Assembly: GCA_041653955.1 (NCBI GenBank) | Contig: JBAZEH010000002.1 | Location: forward strand, 1 to 64,000 | DNA length: 64,000 bases | Direction of reading: 5' to 3' | Source of the DNA: UBA1562 sp041653955 | GTDB taxonomy: Bacteria; Omnitrophota; Gorgyraeia; Gygaellales; Profunditerraquicolaceae | Shown: piece by piece, positions 23,611-31,153 of the stretch | Numbering within the stretch: the first letter of the stretch is position 1 | How the letters are laid out: every line of letters begins with the position of its first letter | Notes under the pieces: generated by a model | Told to the model about the DNA's origin: nothing | Database searches by the model: none | The model's input: the letters and a program-made list of their open reading frames with translations, nothing else | Program-made: the position numbers and the translations under genes

Positions 23611-24285
23611 ATGGTTAAGCTATCCCGTTCAAAATTAGAGTTATTCCTGGACTGCCGGCGCTGTTTCTGGCTGGATATGAAGAAGGGGGTAAAGCGGCCT
23701 CCGCCGGCTCCTTACACTATTAATTCAGCCATAGATACTTTATTGAAGCAGGAGTTTGATGCCCACCGCGAGGATGGCACGGCGCACTATCTGATAAAAA
23801 GATACAGGATAGACGCCATCCCCTATAAATGCGATAAGATAAATTCCTGGCGCCATAATTTTACCGGGGTCCAGTTTAACCATAAGCCTACGGATTTTCT
23901 TGTTTTTGGCGCGGTTGATGATGTGTGGGTAGATCCGGCAGGCGAGCTTATCGTAGTGGATTATAAGGCAACCGGGGCAAACCAGTATCAGATATACCCG
24001 CAATATAAGCGCCAGATGGAAGTTTATCAGTGGCTTCTCGCGCAGAACGGATATAAGGTATCAAAAACAGGGTATTTTCTTTTTGCCAAAGTGAATAAGG
24101 AGGGCGGGTTTAACTCCGGGAAGCTCTCTTTTGACCTGTTCATAGAAGCCCAGGAGGGTGATATCTCCTGGGTAGAGAATGCCATCCTTGAAGCTAAGAA
24201 AATATTTGACGGCCCTATCCCGCAGCATAACCCTGCCTGCGCTTATTGCCAGTTTGCCGCTCTTCATTCCGGATACAATACTTAA
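23611..24285 (+). CDS. PD-(D/E)XK superfamily nuclease, Cas4/RecB-like
   Basis: 224 residues. The nuclease core is FGAVDDVWVD followed by GELIVVDYKATG, giving the Asp...Asp-x-Lys metal-binding pattern, then a QMEVYQWLLAQNGY helix as in RecB-family motif QxxxY. Cysteines at the N-terminus (DCRRC) and C-terminus (NPACAYCQF) could hold an Fe-S cluster as in Cas4 and AddB. There is no CRISPR array or cas gene nearby, so it is better called a stand-alone RecB-like nuclease. Its stop overlaps the start of the radical SAM gene by one base. Confidence 0.8.
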   Translation: MVKLSRSKLELFLDCRRCFWLDMKKGVKRPPPAPYTINSAIDTLLKQEFDAHREDGTAHYLIKRYRIDAIPYKCDKINSWRHNFTGVQFNHKPTDFLVFGAVDDVWVDPAGELIVVDYKATGANQYQIYPQYKRQMEVYQWLLAQNGYKVSKTGYFLFAKVNKEGGFNSGKLSFDLFIEAQEGDISWVENAILEAKKIFDGPIPQHNPACAYCQFAALHSGYNT

Positions 24286-25760
24286 TGAAAATATTACTTT
24301 CTTCGGTGTGCCTTGAGAATGGGACCGATATACAACTCGCCCTTTATTACCTGAAGTCATACCTTCTTAAAGTTGCCCCATCATCCGCCGTAACCATACG
24401 CGTCTTTAATGAGAAGCGTAATATACCGGCTATTGTAAAAGAGGCCCTTGCCCTTAAGCCCGGGTTGATCGGGTTCTCTTGTTATATTTGGAATATCAGA
24501 AAAATACTGGATATATGCCGCAGGCTTAAAAATATAGACCCACGCCTAAAGATAGTTTTAGGGGGGCCGGAAGTAAGCCCGCGCGCGGAGGAGATACTGG
24601 CTAAAGAAGAAGCTGTTGATATGGTGGTAAGAGGCGAAGGGGAGGAGAGTTTCGCGCGATTGATACATATGGGTCCAAGCCGCGTAAAAGGGGTATCCTT
24701 TCGCAAGGGTAAAAAGATAATCCATAATCCTGACAGGCCGTTATTACGCGATATCAATAAGATCCCTTCACCGTATCTTGGCGGATTATTTGATCTCCAG
24801 GACAAGTCTATCGTAGATATCCCGTTAGAAACCACGCGCGGTTGCGCCTTTCGCTGCGGATACTGTTATTATCATAAGAATTTACCCACAGTCAGGTATT
24901 TTTCTTTGAGCCGGGTAGAGAAGGAGCTTCAGCTTATTCTCTCTAATGAGCCCCGCGAAGTATACCTGATGGACGCTACATTTAACGCTAATCCCGAAAG
25001 GGCAAAGGAGATATTGAGGGTATTTATCCGCCATAACCGCAGGAGTAACCTGCACGTGGAGTTAAAAGCGGAATTAGTGGATAGCGAGATGGCGTATCTT
25101 TTATCGGAGGCAAACGCCAATAATATAGAGATAGGTATCCAAAGCACAGACCCGAAGGCCCTGAGAGTGGTAAACAGGGATTTTAATAAGGAGAGGTTTA
25201 AAAAAGGTATACGCGCTTTAAATAAACAGGGGCTTTATTATGAGATACAGCTTATAGATCTCCTGCCTTACCAGGACTATAAAAGCCTGATGAGATCTCT
25301 GGATTGGCTTTATTCGCTTCATCCGGCGAAGGTGGTGATATTCCGCCTGGCTGTGCTTCCCGGCACTGCACTGCGGGAGAGGGCGGGAGATTTCGGGATA
25401 GAGTATGGCCGCCAGCCGCCTTATTACGCGTATAAAAGCAATAGCATGGATAGGAATGAAACAAAAAAGGTAGAAAGATTATTTTATGCCATGGACCGGC
25501 TTTATGACAGCAGGGTTTTTCAGAAGACGCTTTATGCATTCAAGAGGAAGACGGGGGTGAAGATATCTGCGATATTAGAGGATTGGGTTGAATGGGAGGC
25601 GCGCTTTACAAGGCACCCGGAGGATTACCCGGAGTTTTTAAACAGGAAATCACCGGTCTTTCTGCAGTATCTTTGCCGTAAGCACCGTAAACCTTACCTT
25701 TATAAGGAACTTTTGCCGGGGTTACTTAAAACTCTGCCTCCTATGTTTTATCATAAATAG
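24285..25760 (+). CDS. Cobalamin-binding radical SAM protein with DUF4080-like C-terminus
   Basis: 491 residues from ATG 24285, which overlaps the previous stop (TAATG). An N-terminal B12-binding Rossmann domain (LALKPGLIGFSCYIWNIRK, KIVLGGPEVSP) is followed by the radical SAM centre TTRGCAFRCGYCYYH (CxxxCxxC, 4Fe-4S) and a TIM-barrel. The C-terminal region (LPPYYAYKSNSMDRNETKKVERLF-type segment) resembles DUF4080. Such enzymes do methylations or rearrangements; the substrate is not evident. It is coupled to a nuclease gene, which is unusual. Confidence 0.88.
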   Translation: MKILLSSVCLENGTDIQLALYYLKSYLLKVAPSSAVTIRVFNEKRNIPAIVKEALALKPGLIGFSCYIWNIRKILDICRRLKNIDPRLKIVLGGPEVSPRAEEILAKEEAVDMVVRGEGEESFARLIHMGPSRVKGVSFRKGKKIIHNPDRPLLRDINKIPSPYLGGLFDLQDKSIVDIPLETTRGCAFRCGYCYYHKNLPTVRYFSLSRVEKELQLILSNEPREVYLMDATFNANPERAKEILRVFIRHNRRSNLHVELKAELVDSEMAYLLSEANANNIEIGIQSTDPKALRVVNRDFNKERFKKGIRALNKQGLYYEIQLIDLLPYQDYKSLMRSLDWLYSLHPAKVVIFRLAVLPGTALRERAGDFGIEYGRQPPYYAYKSNSMDRNETKKVERLFYAMDRLYDSRVFQKTLYAFKRKTGVKISAILEDWVEWEARFTRHPEDYPEFLNRKSPVFLQYLCRKHRKPYLYKELLPGLLKTLPPMFYHK

Positions 25761-25761
25761 G

Positions 25762-25790
25762 TTGCATAAAGCTGTTCTTTGGAGTAAAGT
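25762..25790 (+). promoter_or_regulatory. Promoter of the small-protein pair
   Basis: TTGCAT (25762-25767), 17-bp spacer, TAAAGT (25785-25790) in the context GGAGTAAAGTATA, similar to the GCAGTAAAATA boxes seen elsewhere in the window. Confidence 0.5.
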
Positions 25791-25837
25791 ATATTAAGTG
25801 AGTAGTGCCGTAAGCGTAATCCAGCGAAAGGAATATT

Positions 25838-25993
25838 TTGGCCAGAGAAAATTATTCGTATAAGAAATATCAGAAAGAATTAGCCAGGAAGAAGAAGGCA
25901 GAGGAGAAGAGGCAGAAAAAGCTGGAGAAGAAAGCAGCGGAGGCCGCGCTCGAATCCGGGCAATCCCCCGATGACCAGGCTGTTTTGGAGTGA
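25838..25993 (+). CDS. Small basic coiled protein
   Basis: 51 residues beginning at TTG with AAAGGA 5 nt upstream. The sequence opens with ARENYSYKKYQKELARKKK and continues as a Lys/Glu-rich helix (EEKRQKKLEKKAAEAALE), ending acidic. Small proteins with this RENYSYKK-QKE start are common in Proteobacteria without assigned function. It is followed by the tandem hairpin element and a zinc-ribbon gene. Too short for most gene callers, but codon pattern and RBS support it. Confidence 0.65.
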   Translation: MARENYSYKKYQKELARKKKAEEKRQKKLEKKAAEAALESGQSPDDQAVLE

Positions 25994-25995
25994 GG

Positions 25996-26081
25996 TAACG
26001 CCCAAATCTATCGGATGATTTGGCGTAAACTGTTGTTTTAACGCCCAAATCTATCGGATGATTTGGCGTAAACTGCTGTTT
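25996..26081 (+). repeat. Two tandem 43-nt hairpin units next to a start codon
   Basis: The 43-nt unit at 25996-26038 is repeated at once at 26039-26081 with a single T/C change. Each contains ACGCC-c-AAATC...GATTTGGCGT, a near-perfect hairpin with one bulged C. A third, diverged copy lies at 63302-63340. In both places the element directly precedes the RBS of a small gene. No known riboswitch was recognised. Confidence 0.85.
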
Positions 26082-26091
26082 AGGAGGTAAA

Positions 26092-26250
26092 ATGGAATAT
26101 CAGAGTGGTGGATTTGGCGGGCCCAGGGAGATGCATAAGGCAGTATGTTCGGAATGCAAGAAAGAGTGTGAAGTCCCATTCAAACCCAGGAATGACCGCC
26201 CGATATACTGCAGGGATTGTTATTCAAAGCGCAAGAACGAAGGGCGTTAA
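26092..26250 (+). CDS. Small CxxC zinc-ribbon protein
   Basis: 52 residues: a Gly-rich start, then HKAVCSECKKECEVPFKP and RPIYCRDCYSKRK. The four-cysteine arrangement CxxC...CxxC with C-E-VPFKP is a known stand-alone zinc-ribbon type in bacteria (often found with RNA-binding or cold-shock genes). RBS AGGAGGT directly follows the tandem hairpins, so translation may depend on their folding. A strong terminator follows at 26271. Confidence 0.85.
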   Translation: MEYQSGGFGGPREMHKAVCSECKKECEVPFKPRNDRPIYCRDCYSKRKNEGR

Positions 26251-26270
26251 TTTTATAGCAGAAGCCTGAA

Positions 26271-26310
26271 AACCGCAAGGAAAGGGTATTTGGCCTTGCG
26301 GTTTTTTGTT
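26271..26310 (+). terminator. Intrinsic terminator
   Basis: AACCGCAAGG (26271-26280) pairs perfectly with CCTTGCGGTT (26294-26303), then T-rich sequence. It ends the zinc-ribbon transcript. Confidence 0.92.
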
Positions 26311-26316
26311 TTGCCG

Positions 26317-26346
26317 TTGCCCCTTGCCATAGCTATATGATATAAT
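26317..26346 (+). promoter_or_regulatory. Promoter for the plsC operon
   Basis: TTGCCC (26317-26322), 18-bp spacer, perfect TATAAT (26341-26346), about 50 bp before the acyltransferase ATG. Confidence 0.6.
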
Positions 26347-26395
26347 AAAACATTATCTATATAATGAGATTTTATACCGCAGCTTACAGGATAAG

Positions 26396-27109
26396 ATGAT
26401 AAAGCAATCTATACAGTCGGTGTTTATATGGGTTGTCGGAGTTCTTCTGTTAGTAGTGTTGTTTCTGACTATGGCATTACTTTCGGTGCTCCTTTATCCT
26501 TTTGACAGGAAACGTAAGATCGTGCACGCACAGTGTTTTTGGTGGGCGGACGCGGTAACGGCCCTGAACCCTTATTGGGATGTAAAGGTGAGCGGGCTTG
26601 AGAATATAGACCACAAGAGAACATACGTTGCCGTTTCAAACCATCAGAGCCTCGCCGATATCGTGTTGATGTATAAGACAAAAATGCAGTTTAAGTGGGT
26701 TGCCAAGGATAGCCTGTTTAGGGTGCCTTTGCTCGGATGGAATATGAGCCTTGCCAGGCATATCCGGCTCAGGCGCGGGAATCTTTCAAGTATCAGGAAG
26801 GTATACAGGGAAGCCGGTGAATGGCTGCGCAAGGGTATATCAGTCGTATTCTTTCCGGAAGGGACAAGGGGCAGTGAAGAAGGGACAGGGGAGTTCCAGA
26901 ATGGGGCATTCAAGTTGGCGATAAGCAAAAAGGTCCCTATCCTGCCTATTGCGATCACGGGAACGGGAGATGCTATTCCAAAAGGAAGCTGGCGGTTTAC
27001 GACCAGGATCTCATGCGCAATAAAGGTTTTACCTCCCATAGAGACCGCAGGATTTCTGCCGGGCGATTTCTCGCGCTTGCGCGATATGGCCAGGGAAAAA
27101 TTATCGTAA
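26396..27109 (+). CDS. plsC: 1-acyl-sn-glycerol-3-phosphate acyltransferase
   Basis: 237 residues with an N-terminal membrane segment and the acyltransferase motifs: NHQSLADIV (NHx4D, catalytic His/Asp), RRGNLSS, FPEGTRGS, and LPIAITGTGDAIPKG. It makes phosphatidic acid from lysophosphatidic acid in the inner membrane. Length is normal. No RBS of note; the ATG follows GGATAAG. The RRM gene begins 7 bp after its stop. Confidence 0.93.
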   Translation: MIKQSIQSVFIWVVGVLLLVVLFLTMALLSVLLYPFDRKRKIVHAQCFWWADAVTALNPYWDVKVSGLENIDHKRTYVAVSNHQSLADIVLMYKTKMQFKWVAKDSLFRVPLLGWNMSLARHIRLRRGNLSSIRKVYREAGEWLRKGISVVFFPEGTRGSEEGTGEFQNGAFKLAISKKVPILPIAITGTGDAIPKGSWRFTTRISCAIKVLPPIETAGFLPGDFSRLRDMAREKLS

Positions 27110-27116
27110 GATCAGT

Positions 27117-27716
27117 ATGAATATTTTTGTGGGTAACTTATCATTCAAGGCCGGTGAAGAGGACCTGAAGAACCTTTTTAAAAGTTTTGGCGCTGTTGAT
27201 TCTGTCAGGATCGTGATGGAAAAAAAAGGTAAAAAATCCAGGGGGTTCGGGTTTGTCCAGATGCCTGATGAACAACAGGCCCTTGCTGCGATAAGCGCCC
27301 TGAACGGTAATGAGTTCATGGAGCGCCCCCTTAATGTCAGCCCGGCGCGCTCCAAGCCTGAAGTAGAGCGGGATAAAGGCGAAGCAAAAGAGCGCCATCT
27401 TAAAGCCGATACTAAAGGCCGTAAAGACCCCTGGTATAAGCCGGCTTTTGAGAAGAAAGCAGGAAGATATAAAACAGGGAGGCGTTCGCGGAGTTTTATG
27501 AAGCGGCGCGCCACAACGGGGATAGCCCAGGAGGCTTTGCCTGAGCCTAAGAGCGGGGAGAACCCTATGCGTTGGCGCAAAAAGCAGGATCAGCCTAAGC
27601 CATGGAAGAAGCGGGCAGGCGGTAAGCCCAATCCATTGCGCAGGAACAGGAGGCATTCGCGCCCGCGCCAATCCCTGGTCGAAAGCCGCAGGAAACCGGG
27701 CGGCTATAACAGATGA
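27117..27716 (+). CDS. RRM-domain RNA-binding protein with long basic tail
   Basis: 199 residues. Residues 1-80 are one RRM: RNP2 NIFVGNLSF and RNP1 SRGFGFVQM are intact. The remaining 120 residues are disordered and rich in Arg, Lys and Pro (GRRSRSFMKRR, RNRRHSRPRQS), much longer than in the approximately 90-residue cyanobacterial or proteobacterial RRM proteins, some of which are cold-induced. The tail would bind RNA nonspecifically or target partners. It overlaps the next gene by 4 bp. Confidence 0.92.
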   Translation: MNIFVGNLSFKAGEEDLKNLFKSFGAVDSVRIVMEKKGKKSRGFGFVQMPDEQQALAAISALNGNEFMERPLNVSPARSKPEVERDKGEAKERHLKADTKGRKDPWYKPAFEKKAGRYKTGRRSRSFMKRRATTGIAQEALPEPKSGENPMRWRKKQDQPKPWKKRAGGKPNPLRRNRRHSRPRQSLVESRRKPGGYNR

Positions 27717-27961
27717 AGTTAAAATTGAACCTTTATCCGGTAGTCCCGGATATGGAAGAAAGGCTTATAGAGATCTTTCAGGAAGCGGTGGATAACCGCG
27801 CAAAGATGCTTGAGATCACTTATGGCGAAGCCGGAGATATTGTCAAGAAGCGCATACTGAATTTTCTGAATAAAAAAGAGGTCCGCCAGCTTTATTCCCG
27901 CTACGAGAAGACGGAAAAGGGGTGGGGGAGGATTTACGTGCATTTTCGCTGGAAAGATTGA
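27713..27961 (+). CDS. Small Smr-like domain protein
   Basis: 82 residues. The stretch AKMLEITYGEAGDIVKKRIL followed by NFLNKKEVRQLY and a final strand GWGRIYVHFRW has the order of an Smr (MutS2 C-terminal) domain, where a HGxG loop is followed by LRxxVxxFL; here HGKG reads TYGEAG, so nuclease residues are altered. Smr domains act on RNA or DNA. Coupled to the RRM gene, suggesting a shared RNA role. The family call is tentative. Confidence 0.6.
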   Translation: MKLKLNLYPVVPDMEERLIEIFQEAVDNRAKMLEITYGEAGDIVKKRILNFLNKKEVRQLYSRYEKTEKGWGRIYVHFRWKD

Positions 27962-27975
27962 GCTTAACTTTTAGG

Positions 27976-28004
27976 TTGACAAACCAGTATAAAGGGGGTA
28001 TACT
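27976..28004 (+). promoter_or_regulatory. Strong sigma70 promoter for the zinc finger-helicase pair
   Basis: Consensus TTGACA (27976-27981), 17-bp spacer, TATACT (27999-28004). It closely resembles the cold-shock gene promoter at 61242 in both boxes and in flanking AAA/GG sequence. Confidence 0.9.
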
Positions 28005-28010
28005 TATTTA

Positions 28011-28081
28011 ACAATATAGGTAAAAGATTAGAAGATCGCAGGCCGGAAAAGGGCGATAAAGCTAACCTTTCCGGCTTTTTT
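28011..28081 (+). ncRNA. Short leader/small RNA ending in an intrinsic terminator, helicase copy
   Basis: About 70 nt from the predicted start site to a terminator with stem GCCGGAAA-GG / CC-TTTCCGGC (28042-28075) and six Ts. The segment AGATTAGAA, the GCCGG stem base and TAACCTTTC recur in the leader at 61276-61343. It lies upstream of the zinc finger and DEAD-box genes, so it may be an attenuator or a small RNA with read-through. Confidence 0.65.
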
Positions 28082-28113
28082 CTTCTATGTTCTCTTTCAT
28101 AAAGGAAACGGCC

Positions 28114-28260
28114 ATGCAAAAGGTAAAGACATCTCATAAGGGGAGGAAGTGCAGGTTTCCGCGCTGCAAGCAGATCTTAAGTATATATAACCATGAGGAG
28201 TATTGCCATATCCATCTGGGAGAGGTTGGGAATGGATATAAGCCTAAAATACATAAATAA
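28114..28260 (+). CDS. Small zinc-finger-like protein
   Basis: 48 residues; RBS AAAGGA 7 nt before ATG. KCRFPRCKQILSIYNHEEYCHIHL gives Cx4C...CxxH, a plausible single zinc site like the treble-clef knuckles of HNH or CHC2-like proteins. The remainder is basic. It ends 2 bp before the DEAD-box helicase start, so the two are co-transcribed and perhaps partners. Not recognised as a named family. Confidence 0.7.
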   Translation: MQKVKTSHKGRKCRFPRCKQILSIYNHEEYCHIHLGEVGNGYKPKIHK

Positions 28261-28262
28261 CT

Positions 28263-29528
28263 ATGAGACATGAAACAGTGAATGTGAATAAAGTTAATGC
28301 GCCGCAGGCGCCTAATCAGGCCGGCCGGAGCTTTTACGGGCTTGGTATTGTTCCAAAGATACTGGATATCCTTGAGCGCATCAAGTTCAAGGCGCCGACT
28401 CCGATCCAGTTCAAGGCTATCCCTCTTGCCATAGAAGGCAAGGATGTTATCGGCATAGCGCAGACCGGGACCGGAAAAACACACTCTTTTGCCATACCTA
28501 TGGTGCAGCGCCTCGTTAATATGAAGGGGGTAGGGCTGGTCCTTGCTCCTACGCGCGAGCTGGCCATACAGATAGAAGAGGCCTTTCAGGGGATAGCCCG
28601 TCCGTTCGGGATGAAGAGCGCCTGTCTTATAGGCGGGGCTCCTATGGAGGCGCAGGTGCAGGCGCTGCGCAAGAATCCGCGGATAGTTATAGCGACCCCC
28701 GGGAGGCTTATTGACCATATGAGCCAGTGGAATTTCATTCCCTCTGAAGTATGTATGCTGGTCCTTGATGAGGCAGACCGGATGCTTGATATGGGGTTTG
28801 CCCCGCAGATAACTAAAATACTAAAATTCCTGCCGAAAGAAAGGCAGACAATGCTGTTTTCCGCGACTATACCAAAAGAGATCATGCATATAGCCGCTAC
28901 TTACATGAAGCTTCCGGTATCGGTTGAGATCGCTCCTTCCGGGACAACGGCTGAACGCGTGACCCAGGAATTATTTATCGTTAATAAAGAAGCCAAGCGC
29001 AGGCTCCTTGGAAAACTGCTGGCTCAATACCACGGGCCGGTACTTCTTTTTTCGCGGACAAAACATAACGCGCGTAAGATCACTATGTCTATACGTGATA
29101 TGGGGTATAGCTCCGCGGAGATACATTCTAACCGTTCTCTTAGCCAGCGCCGCGAAGCCCTGGATGGCTTTAAATCAGGCAGGTATAAGGTTCTCGTTGC
29201 AACCGATATAGCCGCAAGAGGCATAGATGTAGCAGGGATAGAGCTGGTTATTAATTATGATATACCCGAAGATGCCGAGAATTACGTGCATCGTATCGGC
29301 CGCACCGCGAGGGCAGGGCATAAGGGGCATGCGATATCTTTTGCCACCCCTGACCAGAGCCGCGATGTGAAGGATATTGAAAAGCTTATCCGTTCCACTC
29401 TCCCCGTGTCAAAACATCCCGAAGTCCCATCCGAAGAGTTCTCCGAATCAATGCAGGCGGCCCCCCGCTATAAAGGTAGAAGGCCGCAGCAAAACCAGAA
29501 ACGATATAAGTTCCGCCCTCGCCGCTAA
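28263..29528 (+). CDS. DEAD-box ATP-dependent RNA helicase, RhlE/CsdA group
   Basis: 421 residues with all core motifs in order: Q motif region KAPTPIQFKAIP, AQTGTGKT (Walker A), PTRELA, TPGR, DEAD, SAT, then the second RecA domain with ARGID and HRIGRTAR. The C-terminus is a short basic tail (RYKGRRPQQNQKRYKFRPRR). Such helicases unwind short RNA duplexes in ribosome assembly and cold adaptation. Expressed behind the leader that it shares with a cold-shock protein gene, which supports a cold-shock role. Confidence 0.95.
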   Translation: MRHETVNVNKVNAPQAPNQAGRSFYGLGIVPKILDILERIKFKAPTPIQFKAIPLAIEGKDVIGIAQTGTGKTHSFAIPMVQRLVNMKGVGLVLAPTRELAIQIEEAFQGIARPFGMKSACLIGGAPMEAQVQALRKNPRIVIATPGRLIDHMSQWNFIPSEVCMLVLDEADRMLDMGFAPQITKILKFLPKERQTMLFSATIPKEIMHIAATYMKLPVSVEIAPSGTTAERVTQELFIVNKEAKRRLLGKLLAQYHGPVLLFSRTKHNARKITMSIRDMGYSSAEIHSNRSLSQRREALDGFKSGRYKVLVATDIAARGIDVAGIELVINYDIPEDAENYVHRIGRTARAGHKGHAISFATPDQSRDVKDIEKLIRSTLPVSKHPEVPSEEFSESMQAAPRYKGRRPQQNQKRYKFRPRR

Positions 29529-29592
29529 ACAACCAATTAAAAGCAGTGGCTGCCCCTGTTTATTTCTTGACAGGATAGGTATGTTGTGGTAG

Positions 29593-29630
29593 GTTATATC
29601 ATATATATCATACTAATCATACTTATATGC
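29593..29630 (+). promoter_or_regulatory. ATCATA repeats upstream of the AbrB-like gene
   Basis: Three closely spaced ATCATA copies (TATATCATA, TATATCATAC, TAATCATAC) lie just before the AbrB-like gene RBS, a possible autoregulatory site. A TTGACA at 29567 may be its -35, but a matching -10 box at 17 bp is poor. Confidence 0.35.
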
Positions 29631-29651
29631 TTTTAAATAAGGAGAGCCAGA

Positions 29652-29882
29652 ATGAAGAAGCCGCATATGCCTAAAATGTACGGGACGGTCACCATAGGGG
29701 AGCGCGGACAGGTCGTTATCCCCGCGGAGGCCAGAAAGCAGTTTCGCCTGAAGGGCGGGGATAAGCTGATAGTGTTTGCCAACGGAGAAGGGCCAATAGC
29801 GCTGTTTCCCTCCGAGCATTTCACCCAGTTCCTGGAGCATACCGCTGAGATGCTCTCTAAAATAAAGAAGGGTAACGCCTGA
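29652..29882 (+). CDS. AbrB/MazE/SpoVT-type transcription factor
   Basis: 76 residues with a swapped-hairpin AbrB domain: GTVTIGERGQVVIPAEARKQFRLKGGDKLIVF. The C-terminus is a short helix (EHTAEMLSKIKKG). It precedes the TolC-adaptor-MacB genes by 8 bp in the same direction and is the likely regulator of that export operon, probably also of itself. A MazE-type antitoxin is less likely because no toxin gene follows. Confidence 0.9.
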   Translation: MKKPHMPKMYGTVTIGERGQVVIPAEARKQFRLKGGDKLIVFANGEGPIALFPSEHFTQFLEHTAEMLSKIKKGNA

Positions 29883-29890
29883 CAGGAGCT

Positions 29891-31153
29891 ATGAAGAGAA
29901 ACGCCGCAATAATATTATTTTTCTTATTAAGTATTTGCCAGGGCAGGGTATCTGCCGAACAGGTGCTTACCTGGAAGGATTGTATCAGAGAAGCGCAGAA
30001 AAACCACCCGGATCTGATCTCCGCCAAGGAACAGGTGAGCAGGTCAGTTTCCGGCAGGGAGATAACCAAGAGCAGCCTCCTGCCGCAGGTTACCGCGGAT
30101 ATAGGGGTAACCACCTCAAGGCCTGCCGGTAAATCCAAAAATACCAATACATATGACTATGGGGTAAGCGGTTCGCAGCTGCTATTTGACGGCACAAAGA
30201 CCGGGCAGGAGTTAAGGGCTGCCTCGGAGGATATACAGGCAGCGAAAGAGAGTTATCGTTTTACTTCCTCGGATGTGCGGCTGCGCCTGCGTACTGCGTT
30301 CATAAATCTGCTTAAGGCGCAGGAGATGCTGAATGTGACGCAGGATATCTATGAGATAAGAAGAGGAAATGTGCAGCTGATCAGTTTAAGGTATGAGTCG
30401 GGTTTAGAGCATAGAGGAGCGCTCCTGACAGCTGAGGCAAACCTCGCCCAGGCAAAACTTGAAATAGACAGGGCAAGAAGGGACCTTGAGGTAGCGCAAT
30501 CTCAGCTTAATAAAGAATTAGGAAGGAGTGAATTTGTTCCTATGCGCGCGGAAGGTGATTTTGAGGTGAATATGGATAAAGATAAACCGGATTTTGCCGA
30601 TATCGCTAAAGATAACCCTTCCGTAAAAAAGCTGTCTTTTTATAAGAATAGCGCGCTGTACGGGCTTAAGGGGGCGTATGCTAATTTTGCCCCTACTATT
30701 ACTGCCCGCTCTACGGCAGGCAGGACCGCTTCGCATTGGCCTCCGAAGAACAGCCGGTGGGACGCGGGCGTAAGTTTATCCTGGCCGCTGTTTGAAGGCG
30801 GATTGAAGACCGCGCAGCTTGAACAGGCAAAGGCATTATATAAACAATATGAAGCTGATGAGAGGAGCGCAAGAGACGCGGTTATATATACCCTGGAGGA
30901 TACCTGGGCAGCATTGCAGGATAATGTGGAGTCGGTAGGGGTGGAGGAAAAGTTCCTTCAGGCGACGCAGGTGCGTTCTAATATCGCCGAGGCGCAATAT
31001 TCATTAGGGCTTATGCAGTTTGATAACTGGACGATAATAGAAGATGACCTTGTGCAAAGTAAAAAGAGCCTGTTGAATGCCCGGGCAAACGCGTTATACG
31101 CCGAGGCGAACTGGATACAGGCGAAAGGAGAGACCCTTGAATATGTTGACTAA
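29891..31153 (+). CDS. TolC-family outer membrane efflux protein
   Basis: 420 residues: signal peptide (about 22), then the two-fold OEP repeat, each beginning with a long helix (WKDCIREAQKNHPDLISAKEQ; about residue 220, DFADIAKDNPSVKKLSFYKN) and beta segments (LPQVTADIGVTTS, FAPTITARSTAG, WDAGVSLSWPLFEGG). It forms the outer-membrane exit duct for the adaptor and MacB genes downstream, which overlap it. RBS AGGAG. Confidence 0.9.
   Translation: MKRNAAIILFFLLSICQGRVSAEQVLTWKDCIREAQKNHPDLISAKEQVSRSVSGREITKSSLLPQVTADIGVTTSRPAGKSKNTNTYDYGVSGSQLLFDGTKTGQELRAASEDIQAAKESYRFTSSDVRLRLRTAFINLLKAQEMLNVTQDIYEIRRGNVQLISLRYESGLEHRGALLTAEANLAQAKLEIDRARRDLEVAQSQLNKELGRSEFVPMRAEGDFEVNMDKDKPDFADIAKDNPSVKKLSFYKNSALYGLKGAYANFAPTITARSTAGRTASHWPPKNSRWDAGVSLSWPLFEGGLKTAQLEQAKALYKQYEADERSARDAVIYTLEDTWAALQDNVESVGVEEKFLQATQVRSNIAEAQYSLGLMQFDNWTIIEDDLVQSKKSLLNARANALYAEANWIQAKGETLEYVD

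Noticed and set aside
23611..24285. Cas4 of a CRISPR system
   Set aside because: No array, Cas1 or Cas2 in the window; the RecB-like motif alone does not imply CRISPR.
25996..26081. Mini-ykkC (guanidine-II) riboswitch
   Set aside because: Two tandem hairpins are present, but the loops lack ACGR and the stems are longer; the downstream gene is not a guanidine transporter.
27141..27671. Minus-strand ORF of 176 aa opposite the RRM gene
   Set aside because: The RRM motifs on the + strand are diagnostic; the antisense frame is a by-product of the Arg/Pro-rich tail.
29652..29882. MazE antitoxin of a MazEF pair
   Set aside because: No MazF-type gene follows; an export operon does.
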